Shown: positions 1-5,370, counted from the stretch's first letter. The stretch is DNA of 6,251 nt from an uncultured Veillonellaceae bacterium (GCA_902488965.1 CABTYA010000059.1:1-6251), one strand, 5' to 3'. Numbers and translations are program-made. The notes: generated from the letters alone by a model not told the origin.

Positions 1-36
1 GCCGTTGTTTATGCGGCGAGTAAGTGATTGTTAACC

Positions 37-58
37 ATTTTGTTGACGTCAACAAAAT
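37..58. repeat. 22-bp perfect palindrome, candidate operator
   Basis: The half-site ATTTTGTTGAC is followed immediately by its exact reverse complement, with the centre between 47 and 48. There is no spacer and the centre is CpG, so it is better read as a protein-binding operator than as an RNA hairpin. A zero-spacer site with a central CG resembles LacI-family operators, but that assignment is inference. It lies about 30 bp upstream of an extended -10 element (89-97), a plausible position for an activator or repressor of that promoter. No regulator gene is visible nearby. Confidence 0.55.
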
Positions 59-88
59 AGGGTAAAAAATAGAGCGCATCGATTGACG

Positions 89-97
89 TGATATAAT
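89..97 (+). promoter_or_regulatory. Extended -10 promoter element
   Basis: TGATATAAT is a consensus -10 hexamer (92-97) preceded by the TGn extension. No good -35 is seen 16-18 bp upstream, which extended -10 promoters tolerate. Transcription would begin near 104 and meet a terminator at 128-153, leaving only about a 50-nt transcript unless read-through occurs. The same 10-mer GTGATATAAT recurs at 3121-3130 and 4273-4282. Confidence 0.45.
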
Positions 98-127
98 ATA
101 GGTGAGGGCGGATAAAGGATTCGCCTT

Positions 128-153
128 GCCCGCATTCCCTGGCGGGCTTTTTT
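128..153 (+). terminator. Intrinsic terminator
   Basis: GCCCGC (128-133) pairs with GCGGGC (142-147) around an 8-nt loop, and six T follow (148-153). A second small hairpin lies just before it (107-112 with 120-125, one G-U pair). It could end an upstream gene outside the window, or act as an attenuator for the promoter at 89-97. Confidence 0.7.
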
Positions 154-185
154 ATTGCGTAAATGATAATAGGTACTGCATGCAG

Positions 186-207
186 TTGCCCTTTTTTTGC
201 CCTTTTT
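186..207. repeat. Two-copy 11-bp T-rich tandem repeat
   Basis: TTGCCCTTTTT occurs twice in direct tandem (186-196 and 197-207). It directly follows the 12-bp palindrome ACTGCATGCAGT (175-186, sharing one base). The function is unknown. The T-tracts could contribute to termination or DNA bending, but no strong stem precedes them. Confidence 0.5.
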
Positions 208-298
208 TATTTCTCATAACGTGATAACACCTATGTATAGGGGGTCTAAAATACGCCCCTTCTCTCGCACCATTGCTCAGATTAATCGAATGATTTCG

Positions 299-332
299 AA
301 AGGTCCTTGGGGAACCGAGGGCCTTTTTTATT
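299..332 (+). terminator. Intrinsic terminator with GGAA tetraloop
   Basis: A 12-bp stem pairs 299-310 with 315-326, including two G-U pairs. It is capped by GGAA (311-314), a GNRA-type loop, and runs into a T-rich tract (324-332). No gene is visible immediately upstream, so it either ends read-through from the left or terminates an unrecognised short RNA in 104-298. Confidence 0.65.
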
Positions 333-457
333 GGACGGCGGCGGGAAGATTCGGTGCGATATTATCAGAAAGAACTATATTTGCCCGCCGGCGGTTGCGG
401 GGAGCGGGTTCGGGCGAGCGCGGGACGGTATGGCAAATGGAAACACCGGTAGTTATA

Positions 458-486
458 TTGCGGTTCGGCAAGACTGATGTTATACT
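458..486 (+). promoter_or_regulatory. Sigma-70-type promoter for the DUF4198 gene
   Basis: TTGCGG (458-463) and TATACT (481-486) are separated by exactly 17 bp. Predicted transcription starts near 493, giving a leader of about 36 nt before the start codon at 529. The ribosome binding site GAGGAGGT (515-522) sits 6 nt before the ATG. Confidence 0.65.
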
Positions 487-528
487 TCGGTTAGGGAATA
501 TATTGTATTTTTACGAGGAGGTAAAAGT

Positions 529-1248
529 ATGAACAAAGTAGTAGCGGCAGTATTGTGTGCCGGCTTGGTCGCCGGGACGATGGCGGCGACGGATGTGTCG
601 GCGCACGGCGTATTTGTCGCCAACAGTTTGGACCAACGCGTGCTGGTCTTGGGAGAAGGCCCGGGGAACAATGCGTACGATCCTTCCTGCGTGACGATGG
701 TCGAAGGCTATGACAAAGCGTTTCAGCCGATGCCGGTCGGCGTGGTTCGTCATGCGGATCACATTTCATTTGCGGCCGACGACGCATTGGGGGTAACGAC
801 GACGTTCTTCGATTACGGGTATTTTACGAAAACGACAGACGGCAAGACTGTCAATCGTCCGTTTGCGGAAGTGCCCAATGCCAAAAAGACGACCCATGCC
901 GTGAAGTACAATGTCAATTATTGGTCGGCCGATGTGACGCCGGGCTATATCTATAACGTACCGATGCAGATCGTACCGTCGGTCAATCCGTTGACGCTGC
1001 GCAAGGGCGATACCTTTGAAATCCGCGTTTACAAAGACGGCAAGCCGATGGCGCACGCGCCGCTGATTGCCGACGTGATCAACGACTTGACGAATGAATC
1101 GCAGACCGATGAAAACGGTCGCGCACGGGTGACGGTGGCCGCCAACGGCTTGAACGTCATCGGCGTGGAAATCGCGTATCCGACGGACGATCCGAATACG
1201 CAAGTCAAATATTTCTCCTCGCTGTCGTTCATCATCGAACCGGAATAA
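529..1248 (+). CDS. Exported DUF4198 (NikK-like) protein with mature N-terminal His
   Basis: This 239-residue protein has a signal peptide: a short basic start, a hydrophobic stretch (about 4-20) and the cleavage-site motif V23-S24-A25. Cleavage after A25 gives a mature protein beginning H26-G27-V28-F29. The core and C-terminal half fit the DUF4198 beta-sandwich family, with the hallmark run 'MQIVPSVNPLTLRKGDTFEIRV' read in two parts: MQIVPSVNPLTL, then RKGDTFEIRV, followed by KDGKPMAHAPL. Members of this family include NikK-type periplasmic partners of ECF nickel/cobalt transporters, and the exposed N-terminal histidine suggests metal binding. No transporter gene adjoins it, so the metal is unassigned. 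The gene stands alone between its own promoter (458-486) and terminator (1269-1296), with a near-perfect ribosome binding site fixing the start. The family call is sound; the metal-handling role is inference. Confidence 0.82.
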   Translation: MNKVVAAVLCAGLVAGTMAATDVSAHGVFVANSLDQRVLVLGEGPGNNAYDPSCVTMVEGYDKAFQPMPVGVVRHADHISFAADDALGVTTTFFDYGYFTKTTDGKTVNRPFAEVPNAKKTTHAVKYNVNYWSADVTPGYIYNVPMQIVPSVNPLTLRKGDTFEIRVYKDGKPMAHAPLIADVINDLTNESQTDENGRARVTVAANGLNVIGVEIAYPTDDPNTQVKYFSSLSFIIEPE

Positions 1249-1268
1249 ACAGCGCCGAAACCGCATGC

Positions 1269-1296
1269 AACCGCCTGCCTGTGCAGGCGGTTTTTT
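1269..1296 (+). terminator. Strong intrinsic terminator after the DUF4198 gene
   Basis: A perfect 10-bp stem pairs 1269-1278 with 1283-1292 around a CTGT loop and ends in TTTTTT (1291-1296). It lies 20 nt after the stop codon and separates the DUF4198 gene from the phosphate operon. Confidence 0.9.
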
Positions 1297-1334
1297 GGCG
1301 GCGCAGTGTTGTGTGGGGTCGGGTCAGCGGCAAT

Positions 1335-1351
1335 CTGTCAATATTCCGTCA
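1335..1351 (+). promoter_or_regulatory. Candidate Pho box upstream of the DUF47-pit operon
   Basis: CTGTCA (1335-1340) and CCGTCA (1346-1351) form a direct repeat with an 11-bp period and an AT-only spacer (ATATT). This matches the architecture of the enterobacterial Pho box, two CTGTCA-like 7-mers separated by an AT-rich 4-bp spacer. It lies 38 bp upstream of the extended -10 element and precedes phosphate-transport genes, which makes chance less likely. Whether it activates or represses cannot be read from sequence; PhoB repression of pit operons is known in rhizobia. Confidence 0.55.
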
Positions 1352-1388
1352 TATTTAGGTTTGTGAATAGTTTATTATGGGGGGGCTA

Positions 1389-1397
1389 TGGTATAAT
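1389..1397 (+). promoter_or_regulatory. Extended -10 promoter of the phosphate operon
   Basis: TGGTATAAT is a consensus -10 (1392-1397) with a TGn extension. The -35 region 17 bp upstream (AGTTTA, 1369-1374) is poor, consistent with an extended -10 or activator-dependent promoter. A second possible -10, TATTAT, lies at 1373-1378, closer to the Pho-box-like repeat. Confidence 0.55.
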
Positions 1398-1440
1398 AAT
1401 TTTACAAACGGTGGAATGGTTCATATAAAGGAGATGCGGT

Positions 1441-2070
1441 ATGGCGTTTCGGTTAAAACCCAAAGAAGAGAAGTTTTTTGCGTTACTGGAAAAGCATGCG
1501 GCATTGTGCGCGCAGGCGGGTGAAGTGCTGTATGACTGTTTCCAAGGTAAAATTCCCGGAGAGGAAGGCCTGGAAACGGTACGCGACTTGAAGAAGGAAG
1601 GCTTGGCGATTCGCGTGAAAACGATGGAACGGCTGCAAAAGACGTTCATCACGCCGATTGACCGCGAGGATATCCAAAATTTGATAGAACTTTTGGATGC
1701 AATTCTCGATGAGATGAAGGAAATCATGGACAAGATGGTGATGTACCATCCGGGGCAGCCGGCGGCACGGGCGATTGCCATGGCGCAGATCATTGCGCAA
1801 TGCACGCAGGAAATCAAAAAATCCGTCGCGTACATGCGAAATCTCAAGGATAATTATCTGAAAATCGAAGCCCGCAGCGAAAAGGTCAACAATCTCGAAT
1901 CGCAGGGCGATGTCCATTATCATGAAGAGATGGCGCTGTTGTTTACGGAGTGCACGGACCCGATTCATATTATCAAGTGGAAGGAGATCCTGTCCTCGAT
2001 GGAAAACGTGATTGACGGTTGCGAAGACTTGGTCAAAGCGTTTCTGCGGGTCGTCTTGAAATATGCATGA
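1441..2070 (+). CDS. DUF47 (PhoU-like) Pit-accessory protein
   Basis: This 209-residue soluble, mostly helical protein belongs to the DUF47/TIGR00153 family, distant relatives of PhoU found next to Pit-type phosphate permeases. It carries the family's acidic metal-binding stretches: FITPIDREDIQNLIELLD (about 77-94) and the C-terminal ESQGDVHYHEE (about 152-162), followed by EDLVKAF near the end. Length is typical for the family. The ATG at 1441 is set by AAAGGAG (1427-1433), 7 nt upstream. The stop overlaps the start of pit by 8 nt, so the two are probably translationally coupled. The expected role is cytoplasmic control of the Pit channel, limiting or tuning phosphate uptake. No signal peptide or membrane segment is seen. 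Confidence 0.92.
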   Translation: MAFRLKPKEEKFFALLEKHAALCAQAGEVLYDCFQGKIPGEEGLETVRDLKKEGLAIRVKTMERLQKTFITPIDREDIQNLIELLDAILDEMKEIMDKMVMYHPGQPAARAIAMAQIIAQCTQEIKKSVAYMRNLKDNYLKIEARSEKVNNLESQGDVHYHEEMALLFTECTDPIHIIKWKEILSSMENVIDGCEDLVKAFLRVVLKYA

Positions 2071-3058
2071 GCAGATGTTACTGTGGCTGGTGATTTTCCT
2101 GGCCATTGCATTTGATTATATCAACGGGTTTCACGACACCGCCAATGCGGTGGCGACCTCGGTATCGACACGGGCGATTCAGCCGCGGTATGCGATTATC
2201 ATGGCGGCATTGCTCAACTTTCTCGGTGCGCTGGTGAGTACGGGCGTCGCCAAGACGATCGGCGGGGATATTATTCAGTCGCCGGATTTCGTCAATTCGC
2301 AAGTGCTGATTGCGGCGCTCATCGGCGCCAACTTTTGGAATTTGGCGAGTTGGTGGTTCGGCATGCCGTCGAGCTCCTCGCATGCCTTGGTCGGCGGACT
2401 CATCGGGGCGGTCGCAGTCAGTGCGGACTTCGGCGCGCTTGACTGGGGCGGTATTTTTCGCATCTTTATGGGCTTGGTCGTGTCGCCGTTGGCGGCGCTG
2501 GCCATCGGCTACGTGATTATGATTACGCTGCTGTGGCTGTTCGGTAATCATTCGCCCTTCCAACTTAATCGCAAGTTTCGGCGCTTGCAACTGCTTTCAG
2601 CGGCGATGATGGCGTTTTCCCACGGGTCGAACGATGCGCAGAAATCGATGGGGATTATCACGCTGGCACTGCTCTCGGCAGGGCATTTGAGTACCTTCGA
2701 GGTACCGCTCTGGGTCAAAATCGCCTGTGCGACGGCGATGGGACTCGGGACGGCGGCGGGCGGCTGGCGGATTATCGCCACGGTCGGACGCAAGGTGTTT
2801 CGGATGGAGAGTATCAACGGATTTGCCGCGGACTTGAATTCGTCCATCGTGATTTCGGTGGCGACGTTTCTGCATCTGCCGGTCTCGACGACGCATGTGG
2901 TGTCCGGCTCGATTATGGGCGTCGGTTGCGCCAAACGGGCGACCGCCGTCAATTGGAACGTGGCACGGAGCATGGTGGTGACCTGGGTGTCGACGATTCC
3001 GTTGAGCGGATTGGTCGCGGCGGGAGTGTTTTGGATACTGCGGGCCGTCGGCCTTTGA
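2063..3058 (+). CDS. pit: Low-affinity inorganic phosphate transporter, Pit family
   Basis: This 331-residue inner-membrane protein of the PHO4/PiT family carries phosphate, usually as a metal-phosphate complex, driven by the proton gradient. Both inverted-repeat signatures are present: N21-GFHDTANAVAT (21-32) in the first half and FSHGSNDAQKSMGI (185-198) in the second. The late motif SINGFAADLNSS and the segment LPVSTTHVVSGSIMGVG follow. About ten hydrophobic segments are visible, separated by a basic cytoplasmic loop (NRKFRRLQ, about 169-176). The ATG at 2063 lies inside the end of the DUF47 gene and has no strong ribosome binding site of its own. An in-frame ATG at 2075 is an alternative start. 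Expression therefore probably depends on coupling to the upstream gene. Nothing is missing or broken. Confidence 0.95.
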   Translation: MHEQMLLWLVIFLAIAFDYINGFHDTANAVATSVSTRAIQPRYAIIMAALLNFLGALVSTGVAKTIGGDIIQSPDFVNSQVLIAALIGANFWNLASWWFGMPSSSSHALVGGLIGAVAVSADFGALDWGGIFRIFMGLVVSPLAALAIGYVIMITLLWLFGNHSPFQLNRKFRRLQLLSAAMMAFSHGSNDAQKSMGIITLALLSAGHLSTFEVPLWVKIACATAMGLGTAAGGWRIIATVGRKVFRMESINGFAADLNSSIVISVATFLHLPVSTTHVVSGSIMGVGCAKRATAVNWNVARSMVVTWVSTIPLSGLVAAGVFWILRAVGL

Positions 3059-3060
3059 TG

Positions 3061-3083
3061 ACGGGCATTGCGCCCGTTTTTTT
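3061..3083 (+). terminator. Intrinsic terminator of the phosphate operon
   Basis: ACGGGC (3061-3066) pairs with GCCCGT (3072-3077) around a 5-nt loop and ends in seven T (3077-3083). It begins two bases after the pit stop codon. Confidence 0.85.
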
Positions 3084-3121
3084 GTGCGGGTTTTGCGGAC
3101 ACGGGTCGCGGGTATAAGGTG

Positions 3122-3130
3122 TGATATAAT
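3122..3130 (+). promoter_or_regulatory. Extended -10 promoter of the CydB-like gene
   Basis: TGATATAAT gives a TGn-extended consensus -10 with no clear -35. Transcription from about 3137 gives a leader of about 90 nt before the start at 3228. The leader contains a short inverted repeat (GTCGG 3145-3149 with CCGAC 3162-3166) and a polypurine tandem repeat (3173-3198). Confidence 0.6.
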
Positions 3131-3172
3131 ACCATTAAAATGACGTCGGGCGTGCGCGTTGCCGACAGACCG

Positions 3173-3198
3173 ATCGAAGAAAGAAATCGAAGAAAGAA
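3173..3198 (+). repeat. 13-bp tandem repeat in the leader of the CydB-like gene
   Basis: ATCGAAGAAAGAA occurs twice head to tail (3173-3185, 3186-3198) and partly continues as AG. It lies 30 nt before the start codon. As unstructured purine-rich RNA it may act as a translation enhancer or standby site, or simply be a slippage product. Confidence 0.6.
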
Positions 3199-3227
3199 AG
3201 CAATCATTTATATAGGAGCGTGGGACG

Positions 3228-4229
3228 ATGAGTGCAGCGGATATCTCGTTATACAGTTTTACCGTGATCACCTTGTTGGTGATGTATATGATTATAGAGT
3301 CGACCGAGTGGGGCTTGTCGATTATTATTCCCTACCTGACGAAACACCCCGGAGATCGGCGGGCGCTGGCGCGTCTATTGCGTCCGGGATTCAAGGGGAC
3401 GGAATTGTGCTTGGCGGCGGGGATTTTGTTGTTGATGAACGTGTTTCCGAGTGCCGCCGCACACCATACCGTGGAACTGTGGATCGGCGTCTTGATTGTA
3501 CTACTCAGTCTGGTGACACGGCTGGCGATGGCGTGGGGCTGCAACGGCGAGACGGCGGCGGCGCGCCTGCTGGCGTGGGGCAACTCGCTGTTGGGCGTGG
3601 CGGCGATAGCGATCTCCTCGTGGATGTTGATGGTGCTCCTGATGGAAATTTCCGTCGGCGCATTGCCTCCGGCCGAATGGATCTGGATGCCGCTGACGTT
3701 CCTGGCGTCACTTTGGGGCGTGGCATCACTGAGCGTGCAGGGCGCATATGTGGTGGCGCACGGCACGGAAAATCCGCTGGCGGAGCGGGCACGGGCGGCG
3801 GCGTTGGTACTCAGTTTGCCGATGATCGTGTTGTATGTGTTGCTGTTTATTGCGGCGTCCAGCGTGTGGAATATTCCCGATAAAATTTTCCTCAGCGTAT
3901 TGATGGGGGCGATACTGCTTGCCATTTATGTCGGCGGATTTGTCGCGGCGCGTCGCCGGCATCCGGCATGGGCGGGCTGGCTCACTTTCGGTGCGCTCTT
4001 TCTGACGTGGATGGAGTTTTTGTTTACGATGTGGAATATCCTGACGGAATTTGTCGTCGGCACGACCGTTCGGCAGTACAACGTCGCGCCGGAAATTTTT
4101 TGGATGGCGGGGATTGCCGTAGCAGCGACGATGGCGGCCAAACTTTGGCGGTGGAACCGCCCGCGTGAGCAGGTGCTGACGGGCTACGAATGGGAAACAT
4201 TGCGCTCGCGTCACGGACAGGGAAAATAA
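3228..4229 (+). CDS. Divergent orphan CydB-like membrane protein
   Basis: This 333-residue protein has about nine hydrophobic segments (roughly 8-30, 60-76, 82-104, 117-140, 152-176, 190-211, 219-241, 250-275, 290-306). Its layout follows cytochrome bd subunit II: WGLSIIIPYL near 28-37, basic DRRALARL (43-50), a GFKGTEL segment where CydB has HWDGNQVW, then QGAYVVAHGTE (171-181), matching the CydB QGATYL region. The length is near that of Gram-positive CydB. Residues differ at key places: GFD of CydB reads S25-T26-E27, and the conserved Asp of WDGN is replaced by K56. No cydA or cydCD lies nearby, and the gene has its own promoter. The start is supported by AGGAG (3214-3218), 9 nt upstream. 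It may pair with a distant CydA-like subunit, or the fold may have a different job. The family assignment is from my own reading and is fairly sure; quinol oxidase function is not. Confidence 0.72.
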   Translation: MSAADISLYSFTVITLLVMYMIIESTEWGLSIIIPYLTKHPGDRRALARLLRPGFKGTELCLAAGILLLMNVFPSAAAHHTVELWIGVLIVLLSLVTRLAMAWGCNGETAAARLLAWGNSLLGVAAIAISSWMLMVLLMEISVGALPPAEWIWMPLTFLASLWGVASLSVQGAYVVAHGTENPLAERARAAALVLSLPMIVLYVLLFIAASSVWNIPDKIFLSVLMGAILLAIYVGGFVAARRRHPAWAGWLTFGALFLTWMEFLFTMWNILTEFVVGTTVRQYNVAPEIFWMAGIAVAATMAAKLWRWNRPREQVLTGYEWETLRSRHGQGK

Positions 4230-4265
4230 ATATAAAAAATTTTCGATATTGCTCTTCCCTTTTTT
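4219..4265 (+). terminator. Weak terminator candidate after the CydB-like gene
   Basis: AGGGAA (4219-4224, within the last codons) can pair with TTCCCT (4255-4260), followed by T to 4265. The intervening loop is long and A/T-rich with no strong inner stem, so termination is uncertain and some read-through into the RNA at 4289 is possible. Confidence 0.3.
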
Positions 4266-4273
4266 GGAAACTG

Positions 4274-4282
4274 TGATATAAT
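4274..4282 (+). promoter_or_regulatory. Extended -10 promoter of the structured RNA / B6 operon
   Basis: TGATATAAT is the same extended -10 module as at 89-97 and 3122-3130. The -35 position holds pyrimidine-rich sequence without a consensus. Transcription would begin close to 4289, at the foot of the first hairpin. I find no good promoter between the terminator at 4401-4434 and the kinase start at 4533, so this promoter may also serve the kinase through read-through. Confidence 0.6.
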
Positions 4283-4288
4283 ATACAT

Positions 4289-4434
4289 GTACAGTTCCAT
4301 TGGAGCTGTATCCTGGAAGCTTCAGGAGCTCCTTTGATGATATTTTCCCTGATTATCAACGGAGCGCCGTTCGTCCTTTCTCCTCTATTGGACGTTCGGC
4401 ACAAAAACAGCAACTTCGGTTGCTGTTTTTGTTT
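4289..4434 (+). ncRNA. Candidate structured RNA: sRNA or attenuator leader for B6 salvage
   Basis: Between an extended -10 promoter and a strong terminator, about 145 nt fold by eye into successive hairpins. H1: 4289-4298 with 4302-4311, loop ATT. H2: 4311-4317 with 4321-4327, loop AGC; it competes with H1 for base 4311. H3: 4334-4341 with 4352-4359, loop ATTTTCCCTG. H4: 4366-4369 with 4397-4400 and 4372-4376 with 4390-4394, joined by a UU/UU internal loop, with a 13-nt CU-rich loop. H5 is the terminator. An alternative helix (4302-4307 with 4327-4332) is incompatible with H1. I see no coding frame of note and no match I recognise to SRP RNA, T-box, TPP, FMN or cobalamin motifs. The position before vitamin B6 salvage genes suggests attenuation; the pyrimidine-rich loops also fit a trans-acting sRNA. 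Confidence 0.55.
4401..4434 (+). terminator. Strong UUCG-capped intrinsic terminator
   Basis: A perfect 14-bp stem pairs 4401-4414 with 4419-4432 around the stable TTCG tetraloop and ends in a T-rich tract (4426-4434). It lies about 100 bp before the kinase start, so it ends a separate RNA or gates transcription of the kinase operon. Confidence 0.88.
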
Positions 4435-4532
4435 GCGCAAAATTCGTACTGGACCGTTCATTTTCTTGTGAACTGTCTATTGGGAAAGACGTCCGAATAC
4501 GTTACGATGGGGACAATGAAGGAGGAGATGAA

Positions 4533-5369
4533 ATGGCAGCATCGACCATACCGACATGTCTGGCCATCCATGACTTGAGCTGTATCGGGCGGGCGTCGCT
4601 GACGGCGGTCATTCCCGTATTGAGTGTCTTGGGAGTACAGGCGGTGCCGTTGCCGACAGCGCTGTACAGCAACCACTTGGGGTTTACGACTTGGCATGTG
4701 ACGCCGATTGATACGCAGCGGGAAATCATGGATGCGTGGGAGGCCAATGACGTACACATCGACGCCGTGTACAGCGGTTTTTTGGCGTCGCCCGCGCAAA
4801 TCGGTCTTGTGCGTGAGGCGATTTCCCGTTACGGGAGCGTCGGCAAACTCGTTGTAGTCGATCCGGCGATGGCCGATCACGGGGCGCTGTATGCTTCGTA
4901 CGATGACGAGATGATTGCCGCGATGCGCCGATTGGCGACGGAGGCGGGCGTCCTGCTGCCGAATTGGACGGAGGCGTGCTTTTTGACGGGGACGCCGTAT
5001 ACGGAGCACCCTGCGGCGGCACTCGTGCGCGAGGTCGCAGAAGGCTTGGCGGACGGCCGTCGGCGGGTGATCATCACCTCCGTACCGCTGACAGACGAAG
5101 TCCATGCCAATATCTTGTGTGACGGCGAGCGGGGGCGGTTCACGACGACGGAGTATGAACGTATCGATCGGCGCACGGTCGGCACGGGAGATCTGTTTGC
5201 CGCTGCAGTGACGGGATTGCTTCTGCGCGGGCGGCGTGCGGACGCCGCGATGCGGACGGCGACGGAATTTGTGACCGGTGCAGTACGCCGACTGGCCGCG
5301 AACGATGCCGATCCGCGCTACGGCGTTCCCTTTGAACCCGAATTGATTCGATTGCGACAGGAGGACTGA
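4533..5369 (+). CDS. pdxK: Pyridoxal/pyridoxamine kinase
   Basis: This 278-residue cytoplasmic kinase of the ribokinase (PfkB-like) superfamily phosphorylates pyridoxal, pyridoxamine or pyridoxine at the 5' hydroxyl with ATP, in vitamin B6 salvage. Motifs in order: IHDLSCIGRASLT (12-24), typical of the B6-kinase start; LPTALYSNHLGF (40-51), substrate lid region; VVDPAMADHGALY (108-120); LLPNWTEACFLTG (141-153), nucleotide side; and GTGD (217-220), in which D220 is the expected catalytic base and the Gly residues form the anion hole. Length is normal. The start is set by AAGGAGG (4519-4525), 7 nt before the ATG. The stop is 1 nt from the next start, so it forms an operon with the ECF S component. 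Vitamer preference (PdxK or PdxY type) cannot be decided by eye; a hydroxymethylpyrimidine kinase is less likely given the N-terminal motif. Confidence 0.93.
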   Translation: MAASTIPTCLAIHDLSCIGRASLTAVIPVLSVLGVQAVPLPTALYSNHLGFTTWHVTPIDTQREIMDAWEANDVHIDAVYSGFLASPAQIGLVREAISRYGSVGKLVVVDPAMADHGALYASYDDEMIAAMRRLATEAGVLLPNWTEACFLTGTPYTEHPAAALVREVAEGLADGRRRVIITSVPLTDEVHANILCDGERGRFTTTEYERIDRRTVGTGDLFAAAVTGLLLRGRRADAAMRTATEFVTGAVRRLAANDADPRYGVPFEPELIRLRQED

Positions 5370-5370
5370 C

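Larger units (their letters stand above)
1..528. other. Gene-free regulatory stretch upstream of the DUF4198 gene
   Basis: No convincing coding sequence is visible here. The longest + strand frame (197-532) lacks a ribosome binding site and runs through a terminator hairpin and the next gene's promoter. The stretch holds a 22-bp palindrome (37-58), an extended -10 element (89-97), two intrinsic terminators (128-153 and 299-332), a small T-rich tandem repeat (186-207) and the promoter of the downstream gene (458-486). All three + frames hit a stop before position 35, so an upstream gene could end in the first bases, but nothing identifies it. In 333-457 I see only GC-rich sequence without recognisable structure. 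Confidence 0.7.

Noticed and set aside
1..27. Possible C-terminus of an upstream gene (AVVYAASK then stop)
   Set aside because: All three frames stop within 34 bases and nine codons are too few to choose between them.
81..97. TTGACG as -35 for the TATAAT at 92-97
   Set aside because: The two hexamers are only 3 bp apart, far from the 16-18 bp needed.
197..532. 111-codon open frame on the + strand
   Set aside because: It has no ribosome binding site, runs through a terminator hairpin (299-332) and the -35/-10 of the next gene, and its product looks like random composition.
766..1266. 166-codon minus-strand open frame opposite the DUF4198 gene
   Set aside because: It is an antisense shadow with repetitive Arg/His composition and reads through the terminator region.
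3140..3883. 247-codon open frame overlapping the CydB-like gene
   Set aside because: It is in another frame of a well-supported membrane protein gene, is Gly/Arg/Asp-rich as expected of a GC-rich shadow, and lacks a ribosome binding site.
4311..4330. Resemblance to the SRP RNA GGAA tetraloop domain
   Set aside because: CTGGAAG is present, but the conserved asymmetric internal loop sequence (GCAGCC/AGGCAG type) is missing and the segment folds better as a simple hairpin.
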